A stretch of DNA of 64,000 nt, taken from positions 1,550,001-1,614,000 of the forward strand of contig JAGGNK010010225.1 of assembly GCA_017590115.1 (NCBI GenBank), read 5' to 3'. Below, one piece after another: positions 1 to 50,139 of this stretch (position 1 is its first letter; the number at the start of each line of letters is the position of its first letter). Below the pieces are notes generated by a model. The model ran no database searches and was not told where the DNA came from. It saw only the letters and a list, made by a program, of their open reading frames with translations. This stretch comes from Montifringilla adamsi (lineage: Eukaryota; Chordata; Aves; Passeriformes; Passeridae). A program made the position numbers and the translations under genes.

Positions 1-3000
1 AATGTTATGAGTGAGTGGGGAAAAGACAAGGTACTGAGTGTATCCTGCAGCACAGGCAGAGGTTTCAGTTCAGCATTCACCCAGCCCTGATCACCTGAAT
101 CTCTGCCAGCATCATTCTTAGCCCACATAAGGCAACTGACTGATTTCAGTTGTCTCTTTTCAGACTGTTGAGCATGTGAAATGAATACAAATACCTGGCT
201 TCTTTCACGGTTCAAAACAGAGTAGGAAACTCAAACATAAGCTGCAAAGATAAATACCTATTTGCATGTCTACAAAAGCAACTTATATCAGTCTAATGCA
301 AATAAATATTTTGTTTACATTTATTTGAAATTTCACCACACAACATAAACTACATATATAAATTATTTTCCTTTCAATTCCCATGGACCAAGGAACAGTC
401 CTGAAAAACATTCATATGTGCCATGTAAGGAAACATATTATTCCACAGAGGGATTAATACTGATTTACAGTTTGTGTGCCCCAACTTTAGGAAGTTGTTC
501 CCTCAGGGACAACATTTAGGGCCTTCTGGTCATAAAGCTCTGCCAACAATTTTAACTCCCGTGGAAGCTCTCTCCCCTCACAAGCATATGCCCCCCGCCA
601 CCTAGTCTGGCCTGAAATCCTGTTCAAGATCTTATACTCTGTAGCTTTGTAAGCAGTGGGACAAGACCTGGTGTCTGACATCTCTCTTTTCTGTGGATTC
701 ACTCATATCTAATTAAGGGTGAGCCTTTCTTTCCATGGATGATTCTCATCTACATGTATGTCCATCTTCCTGAAATATGCACAAACTTAACAGCCCTGGT
801 CTCTATACCACGACAGTCAAATTTAGACAAAATTACCCAATACTTAGTCAGAGACCAGGAAGGAATGCCTGACATTAGCAGGCACACAAATAGTGAATGT
901 AACACAATTGCTGCAGCCAAAAAGGAAATTGACTGCCTTGCAGTTCTGACTTGCATTGGACGGTGACAACAACATTGCTATTCATCGAGAATTATCACTT
1001 ATTGCCAGCCTTCTTACAGGTGAAAGAAATTACAGCATTTGAAAGAAAGGCTCCTGAGGTGCAAGGAAGGTTCTGCATAGATACTGTAACATTAGTGAAG
1101 ACCTACTCTTCGTTTCTGTACCCTGTGCTGTGTGAATACGTAACCTCATTTCCTCATGATTAATGCAAAACACCCCAGTTTTCATCTCGAGCAACATGCC
1201 AAATGTTGTGAATGTGAAACTACAGGTTTAATTACCATCATGAATTAAAGTCTTTAAACTACCCCATGTACAGTCTCTGCTCAGAAAGTCTTCATATCTT
1301 CATGAAACTAGCACTTGAGATGGCTCATTCAGTTGTCCTCAGCTGACTGACCTGAGGACCAGGAATATAACTACTCACTTAAGAATTCTACCAACGTAAT
1401 AGTAATGTTAGTAATAGTAATAGGAACATTATGCAGAAAACCTACAGTGGAGTCATGACTCATAATGGGATTTCAGAGCTGTTGTGTTATACTATTAAAG
1501 AATATTTTCTCTATGTTGTGTCAAAGAAATTGCTGTAGAAAGTGGCAAGGCTGTCCAGCAAATAATTCCTCCTACCACAGTGACACATCTAATTTCTTCA
1601 GTAATTACATATTTGTCTACACCAGCAAGCACGGTAAGATTCTGATCAGCTCTCCTCAGTAAGAGAGTTACTCAGTAACTTGCTTGCAGGGCAATGACTG
1701 CAGAAATCATACTTTCCACAATTACTGTGCTCAGTCTGACCCACCAAATGACAGCCAAGCCAAAGAGTGGACACTCTTGCAGTTAGCACAGCATGGAACT
1801 TGGGCCATCACAAACACATAAACAATCCTCATGCTCATAAGAAAAATACTTATCTAGGTGAAGAGGTGAAAAAGAAATTGTCTGTCCCCAATTCTTTCTG
1901 GGGACAAAATTCTCTCAATTCTCTCCCCTTTTCTGTCCCCTACAGAAAAGGAGTCATTTAGATTTTAAATGAAGCTATCTTCTCATACACAGAATGCAGA
2001 TAGCTGAGATACCACTCAGAGGTTATGACCCAGCCACTCAGCCCACCAGAGTATGAAGATATGCAAGTGATGTCAATATTAAGCAAATAATCTATGCTGG
2101 ATGCAACTCCATGTTGAATGGGTGCCTTGGTTTGACTTAGCATCGACGAATTTTACCTCCAACCCTCACTACATCACCTAGTATGTGCCTGGTTTATCTG
2201 AAGATCATTTTCTGTTGTTTTCAAACAGCATAATTAATAACATGTGAAGAAGTAAGCAGATGAATGCAAACGTAGGTAAATCTCTGATCTACTCTGCTCT
2301 TTCCTACACAGCAAGCCATTGCACTCTTGTATATGTGAACCAATAATGTCAGCTTTCATGCAACTCCTTCCATAGATTACCCTGGATATGTCAGTGGGAA
2401 AGTGTTCAGTGGCAAAATCAGTATACATTCCAAAATGGCTGCATGCTGCTTTGGTCAGGGAAGCTATATAATCAGTGCACTGCACAACAGTCAGCATGGT
2501 TTCATCAACTCTAGAAGGTACTTCCATTGCTACAGAGCAATACTGCCTCAAAAAAATTATAAATATGCAAGTAGCAGACATTTCCTAGATCTGCAACTCT
2601 AAAAACACAGAGTAACTGCAAATACACTCCTCAGGTTCAAAACTATATATACAAACTGTGTAACATACTGGGGGATATGGAGCGACCTAATGCTTATGGA
2701 TGAATCACCCAAGAAAGAAAAGACACAGCAGGTTGTTCTGAGGCTTCACACTCAGCACGTCAGCCACCTTGACACTGCTAAGCAGACAAAGATGTAAGCT
2801 CATCCTTAATGGATGACCATGGCACAAGAAATTGAATGTAGAAGCCAGTCACTTTCAATGCCTAACAGCAAGATGAATTAGGTCTCAGATTAGGGTCCCA
2901 GCTTGCGATTGATCACTGTCACTTTTCAAAGTTCAGGCTCTCTTTACTTTTCTTAGGAACACTGCTAAAGACAATCCTCCACTGTTTCTTCAGTCAGTCT

Positions 3001-6000
3001 AAACCACAGGAAAGTTTTCTATCACTGTGTTTAGTCTTTACCACTCCTTTCTGTTGGTTAAGAGTGGTTTTCTGAAGCCATTTGGGTTTTTCGGTGTTTT
3101 TTTTTGTCTGTGTTCTGTCTAGCACTGTCTTCCCTGATTATCTACTGGTTTACTGCATTCTATCTATACCTTACTGCACCCCTACCATTTCTAATACTAT
3201 GCCTTCTCTAGCTCTGATATACTCAACTTTAATTTCCTCTTTTCCTTTCTTTTTTAACTTTCTCATCAAGAAATCACATTTTATAATCTTTTTTTGGCAG
3301 CAAGATGGAGGTGTCACATACTTGCTGGTGTGCAGATGCTTTCCTCCTAACTCCATCTTTTTCATCCAGCCACTAGGTGTTGATTCTAAAGGTAGACTTA
3401 GTGGTAGGTGCACGGTATGTATTATCTATGTGAAAGCAAAGATATGTTTTATTTAGAGAATTATAAAAATAAATCAAGACTGAATGTGTAGTTCTCTACT
3501 TGACTAGTTAATCCTCTATTGCTTGTGTATTTTTTAAATTTCTAATTCCAGACAGCCAGCTAGTTTATTCTTAAACTTCTAAAGATACATGAATGAAAGG
3601 GAGTAAAACAGAATACAAACTTTACACAGGGGTTCCCTTGTGGAACCTTAAAACCGATTACTGCCACCTTCTGTAAGGTTCAGATCAGATGTGATCATCT
3701 GGAAAGTCAGTCTTCCAGAATAAATGTCAAGCAGCATAGTTACAAAAAAAAAAAAAAAAAAAAGGCAAATTATACAGATGACTTTCAAGGCTTGCAAAAC
3801 CCAGTGTGACAGGTTCTTATCCCGCCTATGACTATCCTTTGACAGAAACAGAATTGCCAGAGGGAAACACTGATTCCATACAATCAATAATTTTGATTTT
3901 CTTGCTGTCACAATTCAATAGCAAATTAGGAATCAGAGAATCTACCAAGAAATGCCAGATGGTTCATTACAAAATATAGCAGCTGTCCTTTTTCCTCCAA
4001 TGACTCATTTTAAACTGGTGGAAAATGAAGTTACTTTAGTCTGCCCTGTACAGCTCTATAATAAAAACAGACATGAAAATAAAGATTGAGGTATCCAGCT
4101 ACTCACTGGATTCACCTAGCCTGCCATGTAGTGTAATCACTCAGCAGTTTCACAAAACAGATCATGCATTTCCACCAAGGTATCTTTACTCTCACCACCC
4201 TACTGGCCGTTGTCTAATGGAGTTCACAGTGGCAGGGCAGACAAGGAAACAGCTGTCAGTATGAACTGGGTCAACACCCACACAGGGGAGATACCAAGGA
4301 CATGACCTGACCACGAACATTGTACCTCAAACCCAATACATGGGCAGTTAGCAGCATTCTCATTAGATGCCATGTCAAAGGTAGCTCCTGACTTAGGAGC
4401 CTGGTAGTGAAAAGCAAAAGCAATTTTAGAGAGATATACATGAATGACTTGAGAGAAAGAGCAACTTCTTACTTCAACAGTTTAGCAATACACCTATTTC
4501 CAAAGCACCCCTGTATTTGAACAGAAAACAAGGGATAAAGAAGTTACTTTAAAATCATATCAATATTTACTATCTTTGGGTTCTAACTTTGCAAAACCAA
4601 TAGCTCAGAACTGTTAATAAATCCTTGGGGTTATACAAGGATAGGTTCTTAGACATACTAGACTGAAAATCTTTTTCTTTTTAGTTGTATCACTTAAGGG
4701 CTTAATTTGGTGTGTTTTAAGAATGCAACAGACTAGACACACTCTTCGGAGCTCAGTCTCAGTTATTACAGCACAGCCAAACTCTTTTCACCATGGTTTG
4801 CTAGAGATAACAACTCTATCCCTCAGCCAAGCATAAAGATGCAAGCAGTGTAAAAAGAAGTGGTCCAAGGGGACATCTTTCACATTGCTTCACTAAAAAA
4901 AGGTTCATTTTCAAGTTAATTCTTTCCAGTTCCCTAGCTAAAAAAAAAAGACAGTTTAATTCCTGTTGCTAGGTGAGTATATTAGCAAAGTCTAAAATAC
5001 AGCCCAATAAAAAATTTATATGATCGTCTCACCTATGCAGCTGGATTATGTGTTTATAAATTTCAATCTTTCAAAAACTTTTGGAAGATTGCTCAAATGT
5101 ATCATTGTTAGATCTGCAGCCACAATTTCTCCACAGCAGCAATGTAAATTACATCAGTTCGAGAGAGAAGTGCACACACTCCTCTGAGAAAACAAAAAAT
5201 AAAAAATTTTATGGGTTTTACATAAATGTAGTCACACAAGTTCCTTTTTCCCACTTGAAAATTCCCTCTTGAAACTGCCATCTCTAAGTATACTGGTAAT
5301 TCTGGGGGAGAAAATATTTTGGGCACCACAACTGCCTTTTTGTTTTCAGACACCTGGTACCTCATCTTTCTGTCACTGTCTTGAAGTGTCTAGAATGAAC
5401 AAGAAATCAGTGAACAAAGCAATGGATCAGCAAAAGTTGAATTAGTTCTAAAATTTAGATATGGCATTGAGATAGATACTATAAAACTCAAGAAGAACAA
5501 GAATTTATCTTTATTTCTAAACAAGATATAATTTTAAAATGAAGTTTAAACATTTCCTTTCCATATTAGTAATTCAAATGTTGTTGGAATGTGAAAATAA
5601 CTAATTTTTCATCCTTAAGATGTTTATATGATTTTTGAAAGTTTTTTCCACTTTAATGACCTACAGTTTTAATAAACACTTGACACAGGAGTTCTTTAAA
5701 TATGCCTACATAATAAAATTCTCTTATCTTTCAAGTATTTTTAAAAGATGGTTAAATTGATCCACTTTGCAAGACAATGTTTATACTACCTCTTTTTAGC
5801 AGTATTGTAAACTGAATGCAATCTGTTTTTTAACATAATCCACAGCTGCTTCAAAATGTCCTTTCTGAAGCTCTAGTGCTTTTTTCAAAGTACTTTAATG
5901 AAGAATGCCTTTAATTAGTATTCATTTCAAGTAGATTTTTATTCATTTCAAAAAATCTGGTCTGAGGAGAGTTCTCATCATTGCAAATAACTGAGTAAAT

Positions 6001-7134
6001 ACTAACATCCTAAAAATTAGACCTAGCAGTAAGATCATTCATATGCCATTTTTCCCAGATTTCCTTTACTACTGCTTTTCAGCATATCTTCATCATGCTA
6101 GAAAACTTAAAAGACTGTTACACACTGAACAAGGTTTGAAATGAAAGGTTAAATGGTTAAATGTCACCAGAGCTGAATGTTTTATGTAATGCCAGCCTTG
6201 CAGAACACTAACAATGATAAATATTGTGCACTTACCTCCCTTTTATTGGGTCCTTTCTGTCCCAAGGACCAGAAGCACAGTACTGATCTACAGGAGAAAA
6301 TGCCTAAGAAATCTGTATTTTCTGCTTTGATTAGCTTTAGTTAGCCATTTGCTGACTTTTTGTACTTAAGCATGTATGTGCAATATAAAAAGACCATAAG
6401 AAAATTAAAGCTAACAGTTTCCCAGCCTCCCTGTTGTTCTTTCTTCATCTGTGGAGAGATTTTAGCAAAAATGCAATGTTCTCTGTCTTTATTTGGACTG
6501 AAATGTATTATCTCTACCTCTGGATGGAGAAACAGAGATTAAGTGAGTTACGTGGGCTGAAGTCATATAGTGAGCCAATGCCAATTAGTAAATACACCTT
6601 TCCAACTACTCTTAACTTCACAGCACTGCACTTCTAGCAAGTTGTGATATAAAGCACCTTATTTCTTTGCACGGATCTCAAACTAGGATGCATGAAATGG
6701 GAACACCAGAAGGCACTAAGCCACAGTGAAATGAATTTGAGTAAGGTATTTCATCCCTCAGAGACCAGCTGAGGCAAACACAAGGGGACTGACTGCTTGT
6801 AGGACACAGTCATTTACCAACCATGTGCAATTTTGCTGATGGCATTATTGGCATTAAAGTACCATTTTAGTAAGTTTAATAACTTGGGATTTTCATAACA
6901 CCTGCCACTTAGATTCAGTCTTCATACAACATTGTTTTTTTAAGCTAACTTCTACATGTTCACATTATCACCCAGTGGATGGTTCTGAAGCTTTGGTGTT
7001 CTCCACCTGTGTTGAAACTATCACCCCATACAAAGCCCAAACACCAACTTGTATTGTTTACTGACTATATAATTTTTGAGTGATTTTCTCCCTCTAACTC
7101 AAGTCCTAAGAATCTGTGTTATTTGAAATACAAA
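1..7134. other. Intergenic region upstream of TOPAZ1, no gene recognised
   Basis: I read both strands and found no chain of exon-like open stretches with usable splice sites, no RNA gene and no familiar protein. The open frames are short and their translations are composition-driven. The only marked structures are a poly(A) run at 3743-3763 with an AATAAA just before it (listed separately) and general AT richness. In mammals the neighbour on this side of TOPAZ1 is ABHD5, with MIR138-1 in between; I saw neither here. Confidence 0.6.
3719..3763 (+). repeat. AATAAA followed by a 21-base poly(A) tract
   Basis: AATAAA at 3719-3724 is followed 18 bases later by an uninterrupted A run at about 3743-3763. 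This is the layout left by a reverse-transcribed polyadenylated RNA. I could not identify a parent gene in the preceding sequence and saw no clear target-site duplication, so a plain A-rich simple repeat is equally possible. Confidence 0.4.
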
Positions 7135-7545
7135 GTTGATGTCCTCAGAACAAGAGAGACATGGAGCTCTTAGAGCAGGTCCAGTGGAGAGCTTTGAAGT
7201 TGATCACAGAACTGGAAAATCCCTCTTACAAGGAAAAACAGAGAGAGCTGGGTCTATTCAGCCCCCAGAAGAGATGACTGAGAGGGGACCTCATCAAGGT
7301 CTGCCAATATCCAAATGGGGGGGTGCCAAGAGCATGGAGCCAGGCTCTTCTTGGTGGTGCCCAGCAACAGGACAAGAGGCAAGGACAAGGAGGTTGTGGA
7401 GTCTCCCTCACTGGAGATATTCAAGAACTGCCTGGACACAATCCTGTGCCATGTGCTCTGGGATGGCCCCGCTTGAGCAGGGATGTTGGTCCAGGTGACT
7501 CCACTTTGGTCTCTCCCAACCTGACCCATTCTGTGATTCTATGAA
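7135..7545 (+). mobile_element. CR1 LINE fragment, 5'-truncated (3' end at right)
   Basis: The + strand reads through typical avian CR1 3' sequence: the block ending in agaggggacctcatcaa, the stretch with gcaacaggacaagaggcaa, then the 'ggagatattcaagaactgcc' block. It ends in the CR1 8-mer tail around 7530-7545 (attctgtgattctatga). Only the last ~400 bases of the element remain. It lies about 100 bases upstream of the TOPAZ1 CpG island. Open frames here are remnants, not host genes. Confidence 0.85.
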
Positions 7546-8505
7546 ACAACCTCATGGCCCCTCAGTGTTGGCGACCTTCAGAAGCGCTGTGTTCGAAGAA
7601 GGAATCACTGAGGGGGATGGAACACCCGACGAAATGGGCGAACCTGGGTGTTTACCCTCGCTACTCCGAGCTCGGGGCGAGTTGGGCATTTGCTCACAGG
7701 CTCTGGCAGTTCCAAACCGAAGGCCGCTGCCTTGGGCGGCCGTGAGCCCGCGGCTGCGGCTGCGCCCGCGGCCGGGCCCGCAGGCGCTTGGCGCACCATG
7801 CGGGCAGCACGACGGCTGCGCAGCGCAAACCACGGCACTCTCGCCTGGCCGGGGGCTGCCGACACGCGGGCACGGCCGCCCGGAGGAGCCGCGCTCGCCA
7901 CCCCCAGCGCTGGGGTTTCACCGCGCAGGCGGCACCGCTGATCCGGCGAGAGAGCGAGCGCTGCCGGCGGGTGTTCCCGCCGCCCCCCGCCTCGTCTCGC
8001 CGCGCCGCGGAGCCGCCCTCACGCCGCCGCACCACCATTGCCCCCCGGCGGGGCAGCAGCTCGGCTCTTTGGGCGGGCTGGCGGCGCTTGGACGAGGGGA
8101 ACGGATCGGTAGACGAGGGCAGATAGTGAAGGAGCGATAGAGGGTGGGAAAGCGGCGCGGGAGGCTGCAGGCAGCGGCCTTCTTGAGTATGAAGAGGCGC
8201 GGGGCCGCTTCCTTCAGCGCCCTGGTCTGTGAGAGATTGCTCGGGGTGTGTGTTTGGGGGCGGGGGCAGTGAGGGTGTCAGGAAGGGCTTGTCGGTGGCC
8301 GTGGTTTTGCTTTGGGCGGCCTGGGCTTCCTTTCTGTCCGTCTGGGTGCCCCCGGGTGTCCCCGCAGGCGGCAGCCTGGGCGGAGTTGTCCCCCGCTGCC
8401 CGCTCGGGCCTGCAGCCATCGTGGGTGCCGGGCTAGCGAGGCTGCAGCGAAAGGTGCGCTGGCGAGCGGGTTTGTGGGCTCTGTTGCTGTCTCTGCGCCA
8501 CCGAG

Positions 8506-44696
<36,191 letters not shown>

Positions 44697-45215
44697 TTAC
44701 TAAATAGTTTCTGCTGTGTTCAGACTGTGCCTTACTGATTTACACAAGATTTCAAACTCAAGTTGTGGTTTTACATACTGTATTGATGATACTGCAGATA
44801 GTAGCACAGAAAGAGCAATTTTTTTCCCTAACCATCACACTGACTTACATAGATGTTTTGCAATGGCATCACCAGATAATGAGGAAGCTGCAGCCTCAAA
44901 ACCTACATTCTCCATTCTTACAAAGAATTAGCATTTAGCTTATTTCTCCCAGCAGGTAATCATACAAGTGTAGTATAAGCATAGATAAAAGTGTAGGTAA
45001 GTGCATTGGTTGAGTGCATCTGCTGTTCTTGAGTTGAGACATTTTCCATATTCATTCATTCATAGTCTGCAGTTGTAATACCTATTTCCTTTTGTCTGCC
45101 TCACAATAACTTGCGAGGTCACTATCCCACCTGTTTGCACCTTAGATCTTAATTTCTTTGCTCCAAAAGCCCAATAAAAAAGCACTGAGAATAAAGTAAC
45201 TTCAAAATCACTTGA
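44697..45215 (+). terminator. TOPAZ1: TOPAZ1 3' UTR with candidate polyadenylation signals
   Basis: Two AATAAA hexamers lie about 480 bases after the stop, at 45173-45178 and 45190-45195. They are the first such pair after the stop codon that I noted. The true cleavage site is unknown. Confidence 0.55.
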
Positions 45216-48200
45216 GACATGCCTGATTTAGGATACCTTTCTTCACAGAACTGAGAGCCTACACGTTGCTCACAGCTGAAGGTTTAGTTGATAATTTAAT
45301 TAGATATTTAATATAATAATTAGATATTAGATATCTAATTAAATATTATATATTTATTTGATATAGATAATAGCTTGTGTATGGTTTCACATTTGTATAT
45401 ATGGATACTTCACTGAAAAGGAAAACTTGCATTATCCCTTGATTGTGCTCTTAGAGAGAGGTAGGTTTGCCCATTTTTTAGGTTCTGCCAACTGCATGAT
45501 GAGATGGAGATGGAGATTTCTAGCAAGCTTGTTTCATCATTCCTAGTTCTTCAGGATTTCTGCTTTTTCTTTCTACTTGAAAATTCTGAATCACATTCAA
45601 AGCATGAGTTGCATAAGTCACATTTTACAGCCTGAGTAAGAAGAACCAAACATTTCATACCAGAAAACCTCTCATGACAAAACAATACAGCCTCTGTCAA
45701 AGTTGATACTTACTGAGCTGACCACTTTTGTAGTGTTAGTTTAGATCTTAAGCACCAACCTTCACAAATTTGCCAATAATACAGCTCTTTTGGTCCTGCT
45801 CTCCATCCCCTCTAAAGCCTTTTGTTCTGAGCACTTCAGCTCTTTTGGGTATAGAAGTTCATGAGTTTTTAGGCTGTTCCATCATAAGTGAGATTAAGAT
45901 GGGAGCACAGGACCTCAGTGTTTGAAAAATGTCTCTCCTTTGGTGTAGCATAAGTCTATTCTCAGTTGCTGCAGCATTATTTCACATGTCCTTTGCAGCT
46001 CTAAATCATGAAAGCCATCATGACCTTAGTACTGGATGGTTGTGTGGAGAGTTTAGGTGTCAGAGGTTTTTCTCTTTGGGGGAGGTTGCCATTCCAGTCT
46101 TGCGGTTTATGCCATTGATCTGATGTCATGAATCTGATTGTCAGTTGGATTCCTGACCTCCTGAGGGCCAGGTCCTGAACTTTTTCAATACCCCTTCTCA
46201 TCCAGTCTGTTAAGGAGTTGCTACTGGAAGAGAGAGGATTGAATCTGATGACCACCAAGACTCCTGTGCCACCTGTACAGAAAAATGCTAAGATAGAGGC
46301 TCTTGTTTTTTCACAGGGTATCATTCTTCTGTAGGGATCATCTGCCTGCCTTGTAAAAAATGGTAGATGCAGTACCAGTGGTACCAGATGGCATTTCTGT
46401 AGGAGCCATTCACCTCAGTCTTAGAGTACAGTTGGCACTGGTCCAAACAAACTCTGGGTTTTGCCCCTTCACATTCATGAAGATGGCTCTGCCATTTGTA
46501 AGGGTATCTACCTGGTCAAATCTAACTGGATTCTGCTGATTTTGCTTCCCAGTAGCTGAAAGACTGGGTAAGAAGTAATCAGGTTTCAGGTGAGGCATCT
46601 AAATGATGCTCTTGCAGGCACTCCAGCATTAGTGTAAAGAGCAATTCTGAAAGGTTCCAGCAAACTAAAACTGGTAGTAAGAAACAAAGTCATTTTAGCT
46701 AATTACTTCTTGTAAGATCCTTTGTGGCTTAATCTCCCTTGGAATTAGACAGAGGCTATCTGAACCTCAGCTAAATCCCACATTTCTGTGAGTGGTACCC
46801 GATGTGGCTAATAGTGTGTTTGACAGACACAGAAGGACAAAGTTCTCTTTGTAATCTGTATGGCTACAAAACTGGTGATGTTTTAGAGACAGTAGAATTT
46901 TTTCATCCATAAGCAGCCTTGAATTTTCACTTAATCTTCCCCACAACAAAACTCCAAATGTTGCTTTCTTTTTCAGACAAAGGTTAATCATTGACCTTCA
47001 AGCTTAACTTGGAGCTGTGTAAAATATTTGCAATGTTTTGGCTCCATCTCCTGAGTATCATCTTCAGCTGATAGGATGTAATCTCAGTTATGTTTTATAT
47101 TAACAAGCAAAGCAAGCTCCCCACATCATTGCTCAGAAGTTTTATTACAACTGAGGCTTCTAGTGTTTGTGTCAATATAGTGTTTCTCTGTTTATCACCA
47201 TGATAAACCAGTAGGCAATTGAAACAACTTTGCTGTTAAATCTTGTATTTCACTTTTTTGTTCTGTCTGGGTCCACGTGAAATACAATGCAAATCTCGTC
47301 ATTTTGATGTGTATCAGAAGGCCAGAGTAACATTCTCGGTAACATTCTCAGTATTTTGGTTAGAAATTCCATGGGCCAAACAGGACAAAACTCCACTGTG
47401 GAATGGAAATGAGCCCGGAAAGATGGAAAAAGTATCCTGAAGGATAACGTTAAGTACAGCAGAGGCAATGCAGTTTTGCAGAGCCTACTGAGGACCACTC
47501 AGTAGACAATATCCATATTTTTGCTTTCTCCCAGTGTAAGTTAAGCTGAAAGAACTTCTGTTTGACATTAAACAACATATTTGGTATCATTTTTTCATAG
47601 GAAATAAAATGTATGTTTACCTGTTTACAGAGAGAGAGAGATGGAAAAATGTGCAAATAAAACCTTCCTGTGCTGTGCTCAGTAGCTTGGAGTAGACAAC
47701 ACTGTGCTCCTTCAGTATGTTGCTAGATGCATGAGAAATTCCCTCTGTGAAAATCTTTCTTCAGTTTTCACTGATTACACACTATGCTCTTGGAAAAATT
47801 ATTTTTGTTGGGTGTGGACAGTTTCTTATAACTAAAACAGAATAATGTGGAAGACTTACCACAGTTTTATTTCAAAATATTGATAATTTTGAGAGTTTCA
47901 AAATGCAGGACAGAGGTGAGAAGCTGGAAGTAGGACCTTGATGGTTTTATGGTGTTTTATAAAGAGCAATGGGGGAGGAAGGGGGAGCATTTTGGAGGAG
48001 TTGTTAAGTTGTTAATAAATGTTTTTTAATATTTATATAAAGCATTCAAATTATCTGAGTCTGTATTGTCATTAAGTTATTTAATTATATTCAGATTCCT
48101 GTAATGAACACTCTTAGATGCAGCAAGATAGGTAAGCAGCAAAGTAGAGGTGGAGAGTTTAATATCTTGTAGCCACTGCAAGAGCCTGGAGAATGATACG

Positions 48201-49654
48201 CCACATGAGGAGGTTAAGAACGTGTGAAATCAGTCAGACTATGCAGTTCTTCATCACACCAGAGCCCACAATGTAGCAAATGCTCATGAATAAATTGGGC
48301 TGAAACTCCCAGCTGTGGAGATGGCCAGCTTCCAGCTTTAACTGGAAGTGGAGGCTACAGCCAGGGTTATAGGCTGTGCTCAGTTCACTGAAGAATTCAA
48401 ATGGATGTTAGTAAGAGTTTCACTTGAGGAGAAATAGTAAAATTAAATATCTCTGCTGTAGTAGTAGAAGTTTAATTACTAAAGTCTCAATGTCATACTT
48501 CTCAGCGTAATAAACTTTAGCCACAGTAAAAAGCAATTATGCACATTTCTTGTCCTTTTGCATTCTCCAGATGTATCTTGCACCTTTGTGGTTTTATTGG
48601 AGAGGGGTTTTTTTTGCAAATCCAGCTCTATATTTTTGAGTTTAAACTCCTGCATAACTTTTTTTTTTTTTTTAATTACTAGAATGATGTGTAGTATCTG
48701 AATGATACTGACGTGCTTGTCTCAGAGTTCTGGACCATTGCATGTGTTAGGACTGGAGAAGCTGATGCTATTTTTTGACCTTCCACACACCAAGGACCAA
48801 AACAGAAATGAGTATGGAGAAAACAGTTGCAATTGCCACTTGTAGCAACTTAGAAGGAAGAATGTTTAAAATTCTCTGTTAGGGCTCAAGACGTCAAAAT
48901 ACAAACTTTTTCAGATGATAATTTTATCTGGTATAAAACAAGCTTTACATTTAGGAATCTGTGCAGCATTTGCTGACCTAGTGGGATGTGTTCTGGGTAT
49001 GGATAGGGAATATCGTGACCAGATAAAGCCACAGTAGTACTCCCACCAGCACAATAAATGTTGAGACTTAGATAAAAAGCAAGAATTAATTCCTGAGCTG
49101 GGGCAGGAGGCGGGTGTTCTGTTTGAATATGTGTACCCTAAGCAGTGGAGCTGGTATCTGGCACTGGCACTTGCTGACGACATTTCCCAATTTATTTTAT
49201 TCCTCAACAAGTTAAAATAAATTCCAGGTGAAACAAACAGCATGCTTTTCTGTTGAATCAATTAAATGTATTTTTTCATTTGCATAATTGTCCAGCCAAT
49301 TTGCTTACATAACTGATTGGCTTCTACTAGGAAGTGAAAAACACACTTCACGTTACAGAAAATATGAAAATCCCCCAAGGGCTGTGAGAATGTTGACTTG
49401 ATTTAAAGCTTCGCTGAACTACAGATAGTTCCTAAACCTCGACAGTTCTCTTTTTAACCTTTTCTGGCTGTAAATATAATAGATTGCATGCAAATAACAC
49501 CAATCCCTAGCAGTTAATCTCCCTTTGTTCTCGAACACTGGCAGCAATGGACATTTTTGCTCCGAGGTTCCATGTCCCTGTATCAGGTGCATTTTGATAC
49601 CAACTACCTTGGTGTCAGAAAAAATAAATGTGTAAATGTATGTGTACATCGAGA
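45216..49654. other. Intergenic region between TOPAZ1 and TCAIM
   Basis: No gene, RNA gene or complete transposon is recognised. The region holds the AT-rich inverted repeat at 45292-45345. Minus-strand open stretches at 46001-46324 and 46410-46598, in different frames with stops between them, could be an old decayed retroelement. No splice chain or known domain supports a gene. Confidence 0.55.
45292..45345. repeat. AT-rich inverted repeat
   Basis: aatttaattagatat at 45292-45306 pairs with 45331-45345 (14 of 15 bases), within about 75 bases of almost pure AT. It is probably a low-complexity hairpin. Confidence 0.65.
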
Positions 49655-49906
49655 GTTACTATTGCAGGACATAGTCTAAGCTGTGCCAGGAGAGGTTTAG
49701 GTTGGACAACAGGAGGAGTTTCAGAAGGGGTGATTAGACACTGGAATGTGTCAAAGGAGGTGGTGGAGTCACCGTCCCTGGAGGTGTTTAAGGAAAGACT
49801 GGACGTGGCTCTCAGTGCCATGGTCTAGTGGCCGGGTGGTGTTCGGTCACAGGTTGGACTCGATGATCTCAGACGTCTTTTCCAACCTAACTGGTTCTGT
49901 GTAACT
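49655..49906 (+). mobile_element. CR1 LINE 3' fragment
   Basis: The + strand carries the CR1 3' block 'ttaggttggacaacaggagg', then 'ggaggtgtttaaggaaagac' and 'gttggactcgatgatctcag', ending near 'ggttctgtg' at about 49900. Only about 250 bases remain. It ends roughly 230 bases before the TCAIM CpG island. Confidence 0.85.
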
Positions 49907-50139
49907 GCAGGAGAGCAGCGCTTGCATTCCCCTCGGGACTGCAGAGCTCACGCCTGGTTCTTCGCCTACTTGGTGGTTTTTTTTCTGTAGAACAAAAGGC
50001 GACGTGAAGCGCACGCAAGCATTTGGCTAAATTACTCCCATCCCCTCAGCAATGGGGCAGGCATTCCTTCTGTCGGGGTTTTCCCGTATCGGGTTATCCC
50101 GTATTTTCTGTGTCCGTGAGGAACCGCTGCAGGCGTACC

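Noticed and set aside
487..702. Minus-strand ORF of 71 codons with a plausible-looking sequence (ELPRELKLLAELYDQKALN)
   Set aside because: No family recognised, no splice partners found, and the flanks look like non-coding sequence. A transposon relic is possible but unsupported.
7694..8419. Long minus-strand ORF (241 codons) across the CpG island
   Set aside because: It is Pro/Arg/Ala-rich, as expected when GC-rich DNA lacks stops, and has no domain or splice context.
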